A model generated the notes under the pieces. It was given only the letters and a program-made list of their open reading frames with translations, did not search any database and was not told the DNA's origin. 64,000 nt of DNA from Clostridia bacterium (GTDB lineage: Bacteria; Bacillota; Clostridia; Oscillospirales; CAG-272). Of the stretch, positions 17,228-25,875 are shown one piece after another. The stretch's first letter is position 1; every line of letters begins with the position of its first letter. The stretch lies in the NCBI GenBank assembly GCA_017631085.1, contig JAGBTY010000017.1:1-64000 (forward strand), given 5' to 3'. Made by a program: the position numbers and the translations under genes.

Positions 17228-17566
17228 ATGAAAATTGCAGTCGTTGGATCAAGAAATATTGCCGTTGTTGACATCGGTAAATATATCTCAGACGGTGAAG
17301 AAATCGTTTCGGGAGGAGCGATAGGCGTAGATACCTGCGCCTCGGAATATGCAAAAAAAAGAGGGCTGAAGCTTTCTGTGTTTCTACCTCAATATGAGCG
17401 TTACGGTCGTGCAGCCCCCATCGTAAGAAACAAAGAAATAGTTGATTATGCGGATAAGGTCGTTGCTTTCTGGGACGGAAGCTCAAAGGGAACGCTGTCA
17501 GTTATAAAATATGCTGAAAAAACAGGAAAGCCGTGTGAGGTAGTCCTTTGCAATCCCATACCATGA
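17228..17566 (+). CDS. SLOG-fold (YspA/DUF2493-like) nucleotide-binding protein
   Basis: A 112-residue Rossmann-like protein of the SLOG superfamily, which binds nucleotide-derived ligands. Visible marks: VVGSRNI at the first strand, IVSGGAIGVDTCASEYAKKR (the glycine-rich ligand loop), and the late VVAFWDGSSKGT. No catalytic partner domain is fused. The frame opens 12 bases earlier at TTG, but that codon lies in the GGAGG ribosome binding site, so the ATG at 17228 is taken. It is divergent from the RHH repressor and followed by a terminator. Single-domain SLOG proteins occur in bacteria and phages and some belong to conflict systems; the function of this one is unknown. Confidence 0.78.
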   Translation: MKIAVVGSRNIAVVDIGKYISDGEEIVSGGAIGVDTCASEYAKKRGLKLSVFLPQYERYGRAAPIVRNKEIVDYADKVVAFWDGSSKGTLSVIKYAEKTGKPCEVVLCNPIP

Positions 17567-17583
17567 ATATTTTTATTACAAAG

Positions 17584-17616
17584 TTTAAGGGAGACCTTTG
17601 CAAAGTCCCCCTTAAA
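17584..17616. terminator. Bidirectional terminator between SLOG and esterase genes
   Basis: TTTAAGGG...GAC...TTTG pairs with CAAAGTC...CCCTTAAA with two interruptions; the plus-strand side ends AAATAATATTT. Confidence 0.65.
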
Positions 17617-17622
17617 TAATAT

Positions 17623-18597
17623 TTACTTTAAAAACTCAAAGAAGAACGTATATATCTCGTCGTTCAGATCACGAAGATCCTCATGACCGTAATCGGGAAA
17701 GATTATGTGTCTCTTCTTGGAGGTTATCTTATTATACGCTGAAAACTGCGTTGAAGGAGGACAGATGGTATCCATAAGTCCTGTTGCGATAACCACCTCT
17801 GCTTTTATCCATTTGGTCATATTCTTAAGATCTATGTAGCCAAGGCGAGTAAATATCTCATTTTCCCGTTCATGTCTCGGATCAAAGTTTTTAAAGTAAT
17901 AGGTAAGCTCCTCATATGCGTTTTTTGCCAGATCCATGTTCCAAACTCTCTTATAGTCGCAAAGGAACGGGTGAATGGTAAACGCCTTGGCGATACGCGG
18001 CTCAAGAGACGCGCAGGCTATAGTCAGTGCTCCGCCTTGAGAGTTTCCGTAAGCTCCCACTCTTGTCTCATCAACGAAATCGAAGCTCATAACTATATCC
18101 GCAAGCTCTGCAGTATCAAGGAAAATGTGTCTGAAAATAAAATTTTCGGGGCAATCGGAAAGACCTCTGATTATCTGACCGTGAAATGTGCTTCCGTACG
18201 AGCCGCCTGTATCCTCCGAAAGACCGCCCTGACCTCTCGCGTCAAGAGCCGCAACGACAAAACCGCATTTTGCCAGACCTACGTACTCCGAGAAAGGTCC
18301 GCAATATCCCGCGTATCCGTGGAATCTAAGAAGCGCAGGAGCTTTTACTTTTCCTTTCTCTGCTTCCTCGGGTATGAGAAGTTTTGCGTGAATTCTCGCT
18401 CCTCTGACACCCTTGAACCAAAGGTGGTAGCAACCTATACCCGGAGCTTGAAATTCAGCCTTTTCAAGCCTTACCTCACGGGGAGTGTTTTTCATTTCTT
18501 CAAGAGATCTTTTCCAGAACTCATCGAAATCTTCGGGTATAGGTGTGCATCCTTCGTATTTCAAAAGTTCTTCAAGCGGCATATCAACAAGTGGCAT
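17623..18597 (-). CDS. Acetylxylan esterase / cephalosporin-C deacetylase (CE7)
   Basis: A 324-residue alpha/beta hydrolase of carbohydrate esterase family 7, which removes acetyl groups from short xylo-oligosaccharides and other acetylated sugars. Markers: the oxyanion region RFHGYAGYCG, the RGQGG motif, the nucleophile elbow GNSQGGALT (catalytic Ser), GLMDTICPP (Asp) and DYGHED (His). The length equals the family norm. There is no signal peptide, so it acts inside the cell, as CE7 enzymes usually do. AAGGAG lies before the ATG. It is downstream of a metal transporter gene by 24 bases and likely in the same transcript. Confidence 0.92.
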   Translation of the reverse strand: MPLVDMPLEELLKYEGCTPIPEDFDEFWKRSLEEMKNTPREVRLEKAEFQAPGIGCYHLWFKGVRGARIHAKLLIPEEAEKGKVKAPALLRFHGYAGYCGPFSEYVGLAKCGFVVAALDARGQGGLSEDTGGSYGSTFHGQIIRGLSDCPENFIFRHIFLDTAELADIVMSFDFVDETRVGAYGNSQGGALTIACASLEPRIAKAFTIHPFLCDYKRVWNMDLAKNAYEELTYYFKNFDPRHERENEIFTRLGYIDLKNMTKWIKAEVVIATGLMDTICPPSTQFSAYNKITSKKRHIIFPDYGHEDLRDLNDEIYTFFFEFLK

Positions 18598-18621
18598 TTT
18601 ATTTTCTCCTTTTAGTTTTAT

Positions 18622-19782
18622 TTACTGCCTGTCAACCGTAACGACGGTGACAAAGCTTTCGTCTATTTCTTTTATTTTCTTATCTATAACGAGCATAAGA
18701 TCTCTGTCTGATATCCTACACTCAAAGGGTACGGTCACGTCAAAAATGAGATTAGAGTGCGTAACTCCCTCAACAAAGCGAAAATCATGTATGTCGAGCC
18801 GCGCATCAATGCTCTTAACCGTCTCTCGCGCGCGAGAGCAAAGCTCGTTTACTCGCTCATCGTCGGTAACTATTGGATCCATATGTACAGTAGTACGAAC
18901 GCCAAGCTCATTATACAACATTTTTTCAAGATTGTCAATAGAGTCGTGTATGATATAAACGTCCTTTTTTCCGTCAACCTCAGCGTGAAAGGAAGCTATG
19001 AGATTTCCTGCGCCGTAACTGTGAACTATCAGATCATGTATTCCAAGGACGTCGGGAAATTCTTTCGTTATTTCTACTATTTTCTCCACCGTCTCCTTGT
19101 CCGGAGCAGCACCCAGAATTGAATTTTTTGTCTCGTTAAGAATACGTATACCCGCAACGAAAATAAGAATGGCAACAGCAATACCCATATATGCGTCTAT
19201 CTTTATTCCCCACACTCTACCAAGAATTGCCGATACAAGCACGGCAAAAGTCGCTCCCGCATCCGAAAGACTGTCGGTAGAAGTAGCTTTTATTACCGTC
19301 GAGTCTATCTTTTTTGCGATGCGGTGGTTAAAATAAGCAAGCCAAAGCTTGAAAACTACCGAAAGAGCAAGTATTGCGAGAACCAAGTTGCTGTAGAACT
19401 CCTTGCTTTCGGAAAATATCTTGTCTACCGATCCTCCGAAGAGCTCTGCACCCACGAGAAGTATGATAAATGAAACTATCATAGCTGCCACGTATTCTAT
19501 CCTTGCGTGCCCAAAGGGGTGGTCTCTGTCAGCTGGCTTTGCCGACATTCTGAAGCTTATCAGCGATACTACCTGCGAGCCTGCATCCGACAGATTGTTC
19601 GCGGCATCGGCAGTTATAGCTATCGAGCCACTCAAAATACCCGCAAAGAATTTGATAGCCGATAAAAATATATTGACAGATATTCCAATCACCGACGAAA
19701 GTGTTCCATATGCCCGTCTCACCTTCGCATCTTTTACGTTTTCTCCGTCCTTTATTCGACCAAGTAAAAATTTAGTTATCAT
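18622..19782 (-). CDS. Cation diffusion facilitator family metal transporter
   Basis: A 386-residue CDF protein that exports Zn2+, Mn2+ or Fe2+ in exchange for protons. The two membrane metal-site motifs are visible: ADAANNLSDAGS in TM2 and the equivalent KATSTDSLSDAGAT in TM5. DHPFGHARIEY lies between TM2 and TM3. A soluble C-terminal domain (about 210-290) carries HAEVDG and HDSIDNLEK, and a further C-terminal segment of about 90 residues repeats the pattern (TVHMDPIV), so this is a long-form CDF. Metal specificity cannot be read safely. No clear ribosome binding site; a copy of the dispersed repeat lies directly upstream. Confidence 0.88.
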   Translation of the reverse strand: MITKFLLGRIKDGENVKDAKVRRAYGTLSSVIGISVNIFLSAIKFFAGILSGSIAITADAANNLSDAGSQVVSLISFRMSAKPADRDHPFGHARIEYVAAMIVSFIILLVGAELFGGSVDKIFSESKEFYSNLVLAILALSVVFKLWLAYFNHRIAKKIDSTVIKATSTDSLSDAGATFAVLVSAILGRVWGIKIDAYMGIAVAILIFVAGIRILNETKNSILGAAPDKETVEKIVEITKEFPDVLGIHDLIVHSYGAGNLIASFHAEVDGKKDVYIIHDSIDNLEKMLYNELGVRTTVHMDPIVTDDERVNELCSRARETVKSIDARLDIHDFRFVEGVTHSNLIFDVTVPFECRISDRDLMLVIDKKIKEIDESFVTVVTVDRQ

Positions 19783-19793
19783 TTTTTGTTTTT

Positions 19794-19840
19794 AGGAAAA
19801 CCTTTAAAAAAGTTTTCCTATGACCTTTCAAAAACTTCTT
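19794..19840. repeat. Dispersed palindromic repeat, copy A
   Basis: AGGAAAAC (19794-19801) and GTTTTCCT (19812-19819) form a hairpin, followed by the shared tail CCTTTCAAAAACTTCTT. It lies downstream of the MBOAT stop and could terminate that minus-strand transcript. Confidence 0.7.
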
Positions 19841-19859
19841 AATATAAAACCGGTATAAA

Positions 19860-21236
19860 TTAAAATCTAAAATATAAAAATGGATTATATCCCGAACCTA
19901 TGATATAAGCTACGGTTACAAAAAAGACAGCGATACCGAGAAGGTCACAGGACGTACGCAAAAGAAGCTTTTTATCAATAAACCTTTGGTATATTATTTT
20001 TGGTAATGGAGTTGCCCCAAAAATCGAGATCACCAAAAAGGGTATATTTCTCATAAGCTCATAGAAGCTTTGTCTATTATAAAAGCCTCCTGCTCCTGCG
20101 AAGATCGCTCCAAGCAACGACAAAGTCTTTTCTCCTCCCATGTCGGATGATGCAAATATGAGCCAACCTAAGAGAATAAAAAACAGAGCGTATGCGTGGG
20201 ATATTATGGAAGGCATTTTTTTGAGTGCTTCTCCGTAAATAAACTTCTCCGCAACAAGCAAAAGAAAGAAATAAAGTCCCCAAAGAGCAAAGCCTAATCC
20301 TGCACCGTGCCATATTCCCGTCAAAAGCCAGACGACGAACAGGTTTCTCACGGTCTTTGCCCTACCCTCTCGGCTTCCGCCAAGAGGGATATACACGTAT
20401 TCACGAAACCACGAGGACAGAGTCATATGCCATCTTCGCCAAAACTCCGTAATGCTTTTTGAAATATATGGATAATTGAAGTTCTCAGGAAATTCAAAGC
20501 CAAAAAGTCTTCCAAGCCCTCTCGCCATGTCGGTATAACCCGAAAAGTCATAATATATCTGTAGTGCAAAAAAGACAAGCGCCGTCCACCCGCCAAGAAA
20601 CGTGATATTTCCTTTGAGAAGACGATCAAAGACCTCTCCAGCAAAGTTTGCTATGAGTACTTTTTTTGCAAGGCCGACGAAAAACAGCCTTACACCCGAC
20701 GCAAATCTTTCTAATGAAAATCTTCTTTTCTGTAGAAGCTCTTCTCTTACATCAGTATATTTAACGATAGGCCCTGCTACAAGTTGAGGAAAAAGGGTTA
20801 TATATGCCCCAAAACGAATGGCATCTCTTTCTGCTTGTGTCTTTCTTTTATATACATCAATAACGTAAGACAATCCCTGAAAAACGTAAAAGGATATACC
20901 CATGGGGAGTGCTATCTCCGCCTTAACTCCAAAAAGAGTGGCTATAGTATTAGTATACTTAAAAAATCCAAGAAATGCGATATTGATTATTACCGCTACC
21001 CATAACAGTATTTTTCGCCGGATCTCCTTTTTTGTTTTTTCCACCATAAAACCAAAAGCAAAATCCAAGAGGGTCAGGAGCAAAAGAAGCGGCAGAAATT
21101 TTGCGTCTCCGAGTGCGTAAAACAAAAGACTCAACAAAAGCAGAACAAGATTTTTTATACCTACGGGCAAAATCCCATAAATTATAAGAGATATGGGCAA
21201 AAACAAAAACAAAAATTCCGTGGAGGAAAAGAGCAT
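19860..21236 (-). CDS. MBOAT family (AlgI-like) O-acyltransferase
   Basis: A 458-residue polytopic membrane enzyme of the MBOAT family, AlgI/DltB branch, which moves an acyl (usually acetyl) group across the membrane to an extracellular polymer. The characteristic start MLFSSTEFLFLFLP, the FWRRWHMTLSSWFREYVYIP block and TGIWHGAGLGFALWG with the catalytic His are all present. The frame stays open for 17 more codons upstream, but those are a translated copy of the dispersed repeat, so the ATG at 21236 is preferred. The SGNH/AlgJ-like partner that normally follows is absent here, so the acceptor is unknown. Confidence 0.87.
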   Translation of the reverse strand: MLFSSTEFLFLFLPISLIIYGILPVGIKNLVLLLLSLLFYALGDAKFLPLLLLLTLLDFAFGFMVEKTKKEIRRKILLWVAVIINIAFLGFFKYTNTIATLFGVKAEIALPMGISFYVFQGLSYVIDVYKRKTQAERDAIRFGAYITLFPQLVAGPIVKYTDVREELLQKRRFSLERFASGVRLFFVGLAKKVLIANFAGEVFDRLLKGNITFLGGWTALVFFALQIYYDFSGYTDMARGLGRLFGFEFPENFNYPYISKSITEFWRRWHMTLSSWFREYVYIPLGGSREGRAKTVRNLFVVWLLTGIWHGAGLGFALWGLYFFLLLVAEKFIYGEALKKMPSIISHAYALFFILLGWLIFASSDMGGEKTLSLLGAIFAGAGGFYNRQSFYELMRNIPFLVISIFGATPLPKIIYQRFIDKKLLLRTSCDLLGIAVFFVTVAYIIGSGYNPFLYFRF

Positions 21237-21250
21237 CTTGTATTTTTTTT

Positions 21251-21350
21251 GAGAAGCTTTTACAAAAGTTTTCCCAAACCCTTTCAAAAACTTTAACTAT
21301 TTTTTATGTAGAATTTTTTCTATTATTAGATTAACGAAGTTTTTGAAAGG
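21251..21350. repeat. Dispersed palindromic repeat, copy C, with long inverted arms
   Basis: AAAAGTTTTCCC...CCTTTCAAAAACTT (tail at 21280-21293) is followed 43 bases later by the exact reverse complement AAGTTTTTGAAAGG (21337-21350). The copy lies between the stop of the PLP enzyme and the start of the MBOAT gene and may end the upstream minus-strand operon. Confidence 0.65.
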
Positions 21351-21366
21351 TCGCGTGATATCTCTC

Positions 21367-22635
21367 TTATTTATTCATTTCTCTGAGCACTTCTTCGGCA
21401 GCAGACATAATACCTATCTTTCCGCTTTCGTAGGTAAGACCGCCCTGAAGAAATGCGGTATAAGGCTCACGAAGAGGACCGTCTGCAGACAACTCGATTG
21501 ACGACCCTTGGGTGAACGCACCCGCCGCCATAATAACCTTGTCCGAATATCCTGGCATCTCCCAAGGCTCGGGAGTTACGTATGAATCGATAGGCGAGCC
21601 CGCCTGAATTCCTCTGCAAAGAGCGCAGAGAAGCTCGGGGGAGCGAGTAACGACCGTCTGGATTATGTCGTATCTCGGCTCATTCCAAGCAGGCTCTGAT
21701 TCAAACCCAAGCCCTCTCTCTCCGAAAACGTATGCTGCGAGATGTGCTGTCTTAAGTGCTTGCGCTGTGGTATGTGGGGCATAGAAAAGACCTTTGAAAA
21801 GGCTCTTGTTCTGTCCGAGTGTCGCACCGACCTCAAGTCCGCACCCCACAGATGTAAGGCGGTAGGAAGCGAGCTCGACTGCTCTCGCACTTCCCGCGAT
21901 ATATCCACCGGTTTCTGCCATTCCACCACCGGGATTTTTAATAAGCGAGCCGATTATCATATCCGCGCCGTACGCTGTAGGCTCGTAAAGTTCTGTAAAT
22001 TCACCGTAACAGTTATCCACTACAACGTAACAGTCCTTTTTAAGTGAGCGCACGAGCTTTACAGCCTCTCCTATCTGAGCTACACTTAATGTCTTTCGGT
22101 TAAGGTATCCCTTGGAACGTTGAATAAAGACGACCTTTATTCTCTCTCCGTCCTCTCGGAACACCTCTTTTATTCTTTCGGCATCAAACGAACCGTCGGG
22201 GAAGAGGTCAGCCTGACGATACTCAACACCAAAATCACGAAGTGAGCCATCACCTGCACGCCCCGAGTTTCCTATGACCTCGTCAAGTGTGTCGTAAGGC
22301 TTTCCCGCAATAGAAAAGAGAATGTCATTCGGTCGAAGCAAGCCAAAAAGACCAATGGTAAGAGCTTGAGTTCCATTGACAATACTGTGTCTGACAAAAG
22401 CAGCCTCTGCACCCATAACGTCCGCCCAGATAGCATCAAGAGCTTCTCTTCCACCATCGTTATATCCATATCCGCTGGTGGGGTTAAACATTGTCTCGTT
22501 CACCCTGTGCTCACGGAACGCATCCATTATTCTTTTCGTATTTTTATATGATATTCTGTCTATCTCATGAAATATGTCCCCAAGCTCCCTTTCGGCTTCG
22601 GAAACTATATCTGTTATTCTTTTTGATATTTCCAT
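21367..22635 (-). CDS. Methionine gamma-lyase-like PLP enzyme (aluminium-resistance protein family)
   Basis: A 422-residue fold-type I PLP protein of Pfam Met_gamma_lyase (PF06838), found across Firmicutes. The Schiff-base lysine is Lys233 in GSLIKNPGGG; VVVDNCYGEF carries the PLP-pairing Asp, and NPTSGYGYND is the conserved N-terminal motif. The family is named from weak similarity to methionine gamma-lyase and from an old aluminium-tolerance phenotype; the real reaction is not established. The ATG at 22635 overlaps the stop of the preceding M42 gene by one base (TAATG), so translation is coupled; an earlier in-frame ATG at 22689 lies inside that gene. It ends the comM-M42-M42-M42 operon. 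Confidence 0.88.
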   Translation of the reverse strand: MEISKRITDIVSEAERELGDIFHEIDRISYKNTKRIMDAFREHRVNETMFNPTSGYGYNDGGREALDAIWADVMGAEAAFVRHSIVNGTQALTIGLFGLLRPNDILFSIAGKPYDTLDEVIGNSGRAGDGSLRDFGVEYRQADLFPDGSFDAERIKEVFREDGERIKVVFIQRSKGYLNRKTLSVAQIGEAVKLVRSLKKDCYVVVDNCYGEFTELYEPTAYGADMIIGSLIKNPGGGMAETGGYIAGSARAVELASYRLTSVGCGLEVGATLGQNKSLFKGLFYAPHTTAQALKTAHLAAYVFGERGLGFESEPAWNEPRYDIIQTVVTRSPELLCALCRGIQAGSPIDSYVTPEPWEMPGYSDKVIMAAGAFTQGSSIELSADGPLREPYTAFLQGGLTYESGKIGIMSAAEEVLREMNK

Positions 22636-23651
22636 TATCTGTTTCCTTCCGAAAGAGATTTTACAAATGCCGCACCAAGCGCGATGCACGCCTCGGCATC
22701 TCCAAGATCACAAAGCTCCACTCCGGAATGTATATACCTTGTCGGCACGGACAACGCACCTGCCACCGAGCCTCTGCCCGAAAGCTGCATTGACGAAGTA
22801 TCGGTTCCACCTCTGGTCAGTATCTCTCTTTGGTACTTTATTTTATTTTCCTCAGCAATAGAGACGAGTTTTTTAACTATCTCCGCATGGCAGATGACAG
22901 AACTGTCCTTTATTTTTATCGCCGCACCGTCGCCAACTCTGCAAGCCATATTCTCGCAACCCGGGGTGTCACCCGTTGCCGTCACATCAAAGCAAAGTGA
23001 GTATTCGGGAGCGAACGCGAATGCTGCCGTTTTAGAGCCGCGGCAACCGACCTCCTCCTGAACCGAGAAGACGTAGTAAATATCTCCATCGTTCTTTGCC
23101 GAGAAAAGCTCCTCGGCAATTCCGAGAAGCACCGTACAGCCTATACGGTCATCAAGAGGTCTGCCACATATTCTCTTGCCTAGAAGTCTGTCAACGGTAG
23201 GTGTAACCACGAAAAACTCACCGATAGAGACCTTCCTCTCTGCTTCTTTTTTAGATGCCGCGCCTATGTCTATATAGAAATTTGAGCTCGAATAATCATT
23301 TGGCTTTACCTTTTCTTCGGGTACGATAACACCCTTTACTCCCTTTTCAGACACGACTTTACTATAAGAGGCTGCAGCCCAGCCGATACCTCCTACGTTC
23401 GATACTCTTATTCTACCATCGACGTCAATAAAGGTAGTAAGGAATCCGATCTCGTCCATATGAGCGCAAAGCATCACCGATGCTCCCTCTCCGCTTCCTT
23501 TTTTTACAGCAATAAGATTTCCAAGAGCATCAATATAGACCTCGTCAGCAAGGGGAGCAATCTTTTTCTTGATAAGACCTCTTATTCCTTCTTCTCTGCC
23601 CGATACCGACGGAACAAGACAAAGCTCCTTTAATTCCTTATATATATTCAT
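22635..23651 (-). CDS. M42 family metallo-aminopeptidase (third of the operon)
   Basis: A 338-residue cytosolic di-zinc aminopeptidase of the M42 (TET / glutamyl-aminopeptidase) family, usually a dodecamer that trims peptides. Metal and catalytic residues: His64 and Asp66 in LCAHMDEIGF, Asp in RPLDDRIGC, the EE pair in VQEEVGCRG, Asp in CFDVTATGD, and the last His in PTRYIHSGVE. The frame opens six codons earlier at a TTG within the ribosome binding site (GAAAGGA), so the ATG at 23651 is used. It sits between a sister M42 gene (18 bases upstream) and the PLP enzyme. Confidence 0.9.
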   Translation of the reverse strand: MNIYKELKELCLVPSVSGREEGIRGLIKKKIAPLADEVYIDALGNLIAVKKGSGEGASVMLCAHMDEIGFLTTFIDVDGRIRVSNVGGIGWAAASYSKVVSEKGVKGVIVPEEKVKPNDYSSSNFYIDIGAASKKEAERKVSIGEFFVVTPTVDRLLGKRICGRPLDDRIGCTVLLGIAEELFSAKNDGDIYYVFSVQEEVGCRGSKTAAFAFAPEYSLCFDVTATGDTPGCENMACRVGDGAAIKIKDSSVICHAEIVKKLVSIAEENKIKYQREILTRGGTDTSSMQLSGRGSVAGALSVPTRYIHSGVELCDLGDAEACIALGAAFVKSLSEGNR

Positions 23652-23669
23652 TTTTATTTTTCCTTTCAA

Positions 23670-24782
23670 TTACGAGAGAGTAACGTCCGAAAAATATTCG
23701 TTGCTCTTTCTTATTATTGCTTCCACAATGTCTCTCTGTGCCAGATAATCCTCAAAGTTTGCAACGCACGAGGGAGAGTGTAGATATCTTGTTGGTACGG
23801 ACAAAGCCACAGTTTTGACTCCGCTACCCGATTTATGAATAGAACCCGCATCGTTTCCGCCCGACACATACTTTTTAACCTGAAGTGCTATTCCTTCTTG
23901 TCTTGCCAAAGAGAGCACGAAATCTATTTCGGCTCTGCCGTATATAGTCGACCTATCCATAAGCGAGATGCAAACTCCCTCTCCAAGCTCCGCAACTCTC
24001 TTTTCGGGAGATGCACCCTCGATGTCGCCTACAGCCGTTGTTTCAAGAACAAGAGCCAGGTCGGGACGAATAAGGTTTGCAGCCGTCAAAGCACCAGAAA
24101 GGCCTATCTCTTCTCTTACTGTAAAGCAGAAATACACGTCAAGATCTCCGCAGACGTCTGTATCAGCAAGCGCTTCTATTACCTCAAGCATTGCAGCGCA
24201 CCCCATTCTGTCGTCAAGGGCTTTTGATTTTATAAAGCTTCTGTTTTTTCCAAAGGTATAAAATTCGCTGTCAAACGCAACAAAGCTTCCAATATCGGCA
24301 TATTGCTTTGCCGACTCCCTATCGGTAGCACCGATATCAATATAAAGCTTTTCGAGCTTCTCCGCCTTTGACCTTTCGTCCTTTTTCTTATGGTGTATAG
24401 CGGTAGAAGCAATAACCCCGCAGGTAAGTCTTTTTCCGTCGCCCACAAGCACCTTTCTACCCGCCATGACCGAACCGTCTATTCCTCCGACAGTGTCCAT
24501 GTGGAAATATCCCTTGTCGTCTACCTCGTTTATCATAAAGCCCACCTCGTCCATGTGAGCCGATACCATTATCTTACGTCTTCCCTCGACCTTGATATCT
24601 CCAAAGCGCAGTCTTGCGATAATATTTCCCATTCTGTCTCTCATAAATGGAACAGAAAGTGTCTCCAGCTTCTTCTCTATAAGCTCCACCACAGGCTCTT
24701 CGCAGCCCGTCGGTCCAAAAGCGAGACTTAAGCTTTTTATCAACGACAGACTTTTTTCTCTGTCATATATTTTATTTGCCAT
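23670..24782 (-). CDS. M42 family metallo-aminopeptidase (second of the operon)
   Basis: A 370-residue M42 peptidase. Readable sites: His76 and Asp78 in SAHMDEVGFM, Asp in KALDDRMGC, the EE pair in VREEIGLSGA, and His in PTRYLHSPS. The fifth ligand position, usually Asp, is Glu here (LVLETTAVGD). GGAGG lies six bases before the ATG, and the start overlaps the end of the upstream M42 gene by 11 bases. Its substrate preference probably differs from its two neighbours, because the three proteins are only distantly alike. Confidence 0.9.
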   Translation of the reverse strand: MANKIYDREKSLSLIKSLSLAFGPTGCEEPVVELIEKKLETLSVPFMRDRMGNIIARLRFGDIKVEGRRKIMVSAHMDEVGFMINEVDDKGYFHMDTVGGIDGSVMAGRKVLVGDGKRLTCGVIASTAIHHKKKDERSKAEKLEKLYIDIGATDRESAKQYADIGSFVAFDSEFYTFGKNRSFIKSKALDDRMGCAAMLEVIEALADTDVCGDLDVYFCFTVREEIGLSGALTAANLIRPDLALVLETTAVGDIEGASPEKRVAELGEGVCISLMDRSTIYGRAEIDFVLSLARQEGIALQVKKYVSGGNDAGSIHKSGSGVKTVALSVPTRYLHSPSCVANFEDYLAQRDIVEAIIRKSNEYFSDVTLS

Positions 24783-25866
24783 AAGACACCTCCTCGTCGA
24801 AAAGCTCTACGGTTCTGCCAAATTCCTCCGCAAGCTCCCGAGAACATACGAACTCCTCAATAAGTCTTCGGAGCGTCAACGCATCATCAAGAGATATTAC
24901 CTCATTGTAGGTATGCATGTTTTTAAGAGGAAGTCCAACATCAACCACGGGAACACCTGCTCTTATTATATTGAGAGATGCCGCGTTAGTACCTGTTGAC
25001 GATGCCGCTGCAATGATAGAAAAGGCAATATCCTTGTCCTTGCAAAGTCTCTCGGTCGCCTCTGTAAGTCTTTTATCTGTAGCGGCGCTCTTTGATATGG
25101 ATACTCCCTCACCGAGTGTCACTGTCTCACGCTTTGGTGCCGCAGGACAATCAGCAAGATTTACGTCAACTACCATTGCATAGTGTGGCTCAATATCAAA
25201 GGCAGCGGGAGATATTCCTCCCATATGCGATGTTTCCTCATAAGCCGAAAGCACGAGATACACGTCACCCGCAAGCCTTTCTCTTTCGGCTCTTTCTATT
25301 CCGTAAGCCGCGGCAGCGGCACATGCCTTGTTATCAAAGCTTGCTCCTGATATCTGTCCGCCAAGAAGCTCGGTATATCTTTTTCTGAATGTCACGGGCG
25401 TTCCCACGGGAGCTGTCTTCAAAAGATATTCCTTGTCCATTCCCGTGTCGATTATCATGTCCTTTATTTCGGGAAGATCTCCTTCCTCACCCTGCCTCAA
25501 ATGTGGAGGTGTTGAAGCGATAACTCCGTCGAAGGTTTCGCTTCCGTGAATCACCACGTCACTTGCTGCGAGTATGGCTCTGTCAATACCGCCGATATTT
25601 GTGAATTTGAGAAATCCTCCGTCACACACCTCGGTAACCATCATTCCAATTTCGTCATAATGAGCATCAACAAGTATTCTGGGAGCATTCGCCTTGCCGC
25701 ATCTTTTTACAAACACGTGATTTCCCACTCTGTCCTTATAATGCTCGTCAAAGCCCCCTCCTATAAGTACCACAAGGTCGTCCTCGCAAATACCCTCAAA
25801 GCCCGAGACTGAAGTCATTGAGCATAGAGAGATTATTTTGTTTTTTAGCTCTTCTCTTATTTTCAT
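24772..25866 (-). CDS. M42 family metallo-aminopeptidase (first of the operon)
   Basis: A 364-residue M42 peptidase, the most divergent of the three. His69 and Asp71 lie in DAHYDEIGMM, the bridging Asp in GASFDNKACA (family norm LDDRIG), the EE pair in SAYEETSHMGG, Asp in VVDVNLAD, and His in LPLKNMHTYNEV instead of the usual RYMHS. All ligands therefore remain possible, but the loops around the substrate pocket differ. It starts nine bases after the ComM-type gene, with AAGGAAAT as ribosome binding site. Confidence 0.87.
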   Translation of the reverse strand: MKIREELKNKIISLCSMTSVSGFEGICEDDLVVLIGGGFDEHYKDRVGNHVFVKRCGKANAPRILVDAHYDEIGMMVTEVCDGGFLKFTNIGGIDRAILAASDVVIHGSETFDGVIASTPPHLRQGEEGDLPEIKDMIIDTGMDKEYLLKTAPVGTPVTFRKRYTELLGGQISGASFDNKACAAAAAYGIERAERERLAGDVYLVLSAYEETSHMGGISPAAFDIEPHYAMVVDVNLADCPAAPKRETVTLGEGVSISKSAATDKRLTEATERLCKDKDIAFSIIAAASSTGTNAASLNIIRAGVPVVDVGLPLKNMHTYNEVISLDDALTLRRLIEEFVCSRELAEEFGRTVELFDEEVSYGK

Positions 25867-25875
25867 TCTATTTCC

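Noticed and set aside
21237..21287. N-terminal extension of the MBOAT protein (MKGFGKTFVKAS...)
   Set aside because: It is a translated copy of the dispersed repeat; the family starts at MLFSS.
22636..22689. N-terminal extension of the Met_gamma_lyase-like protein
   Set aside because: It lies within the end of the M42 gene; the coupled ATG at 22635 has a good ribosome binding site.
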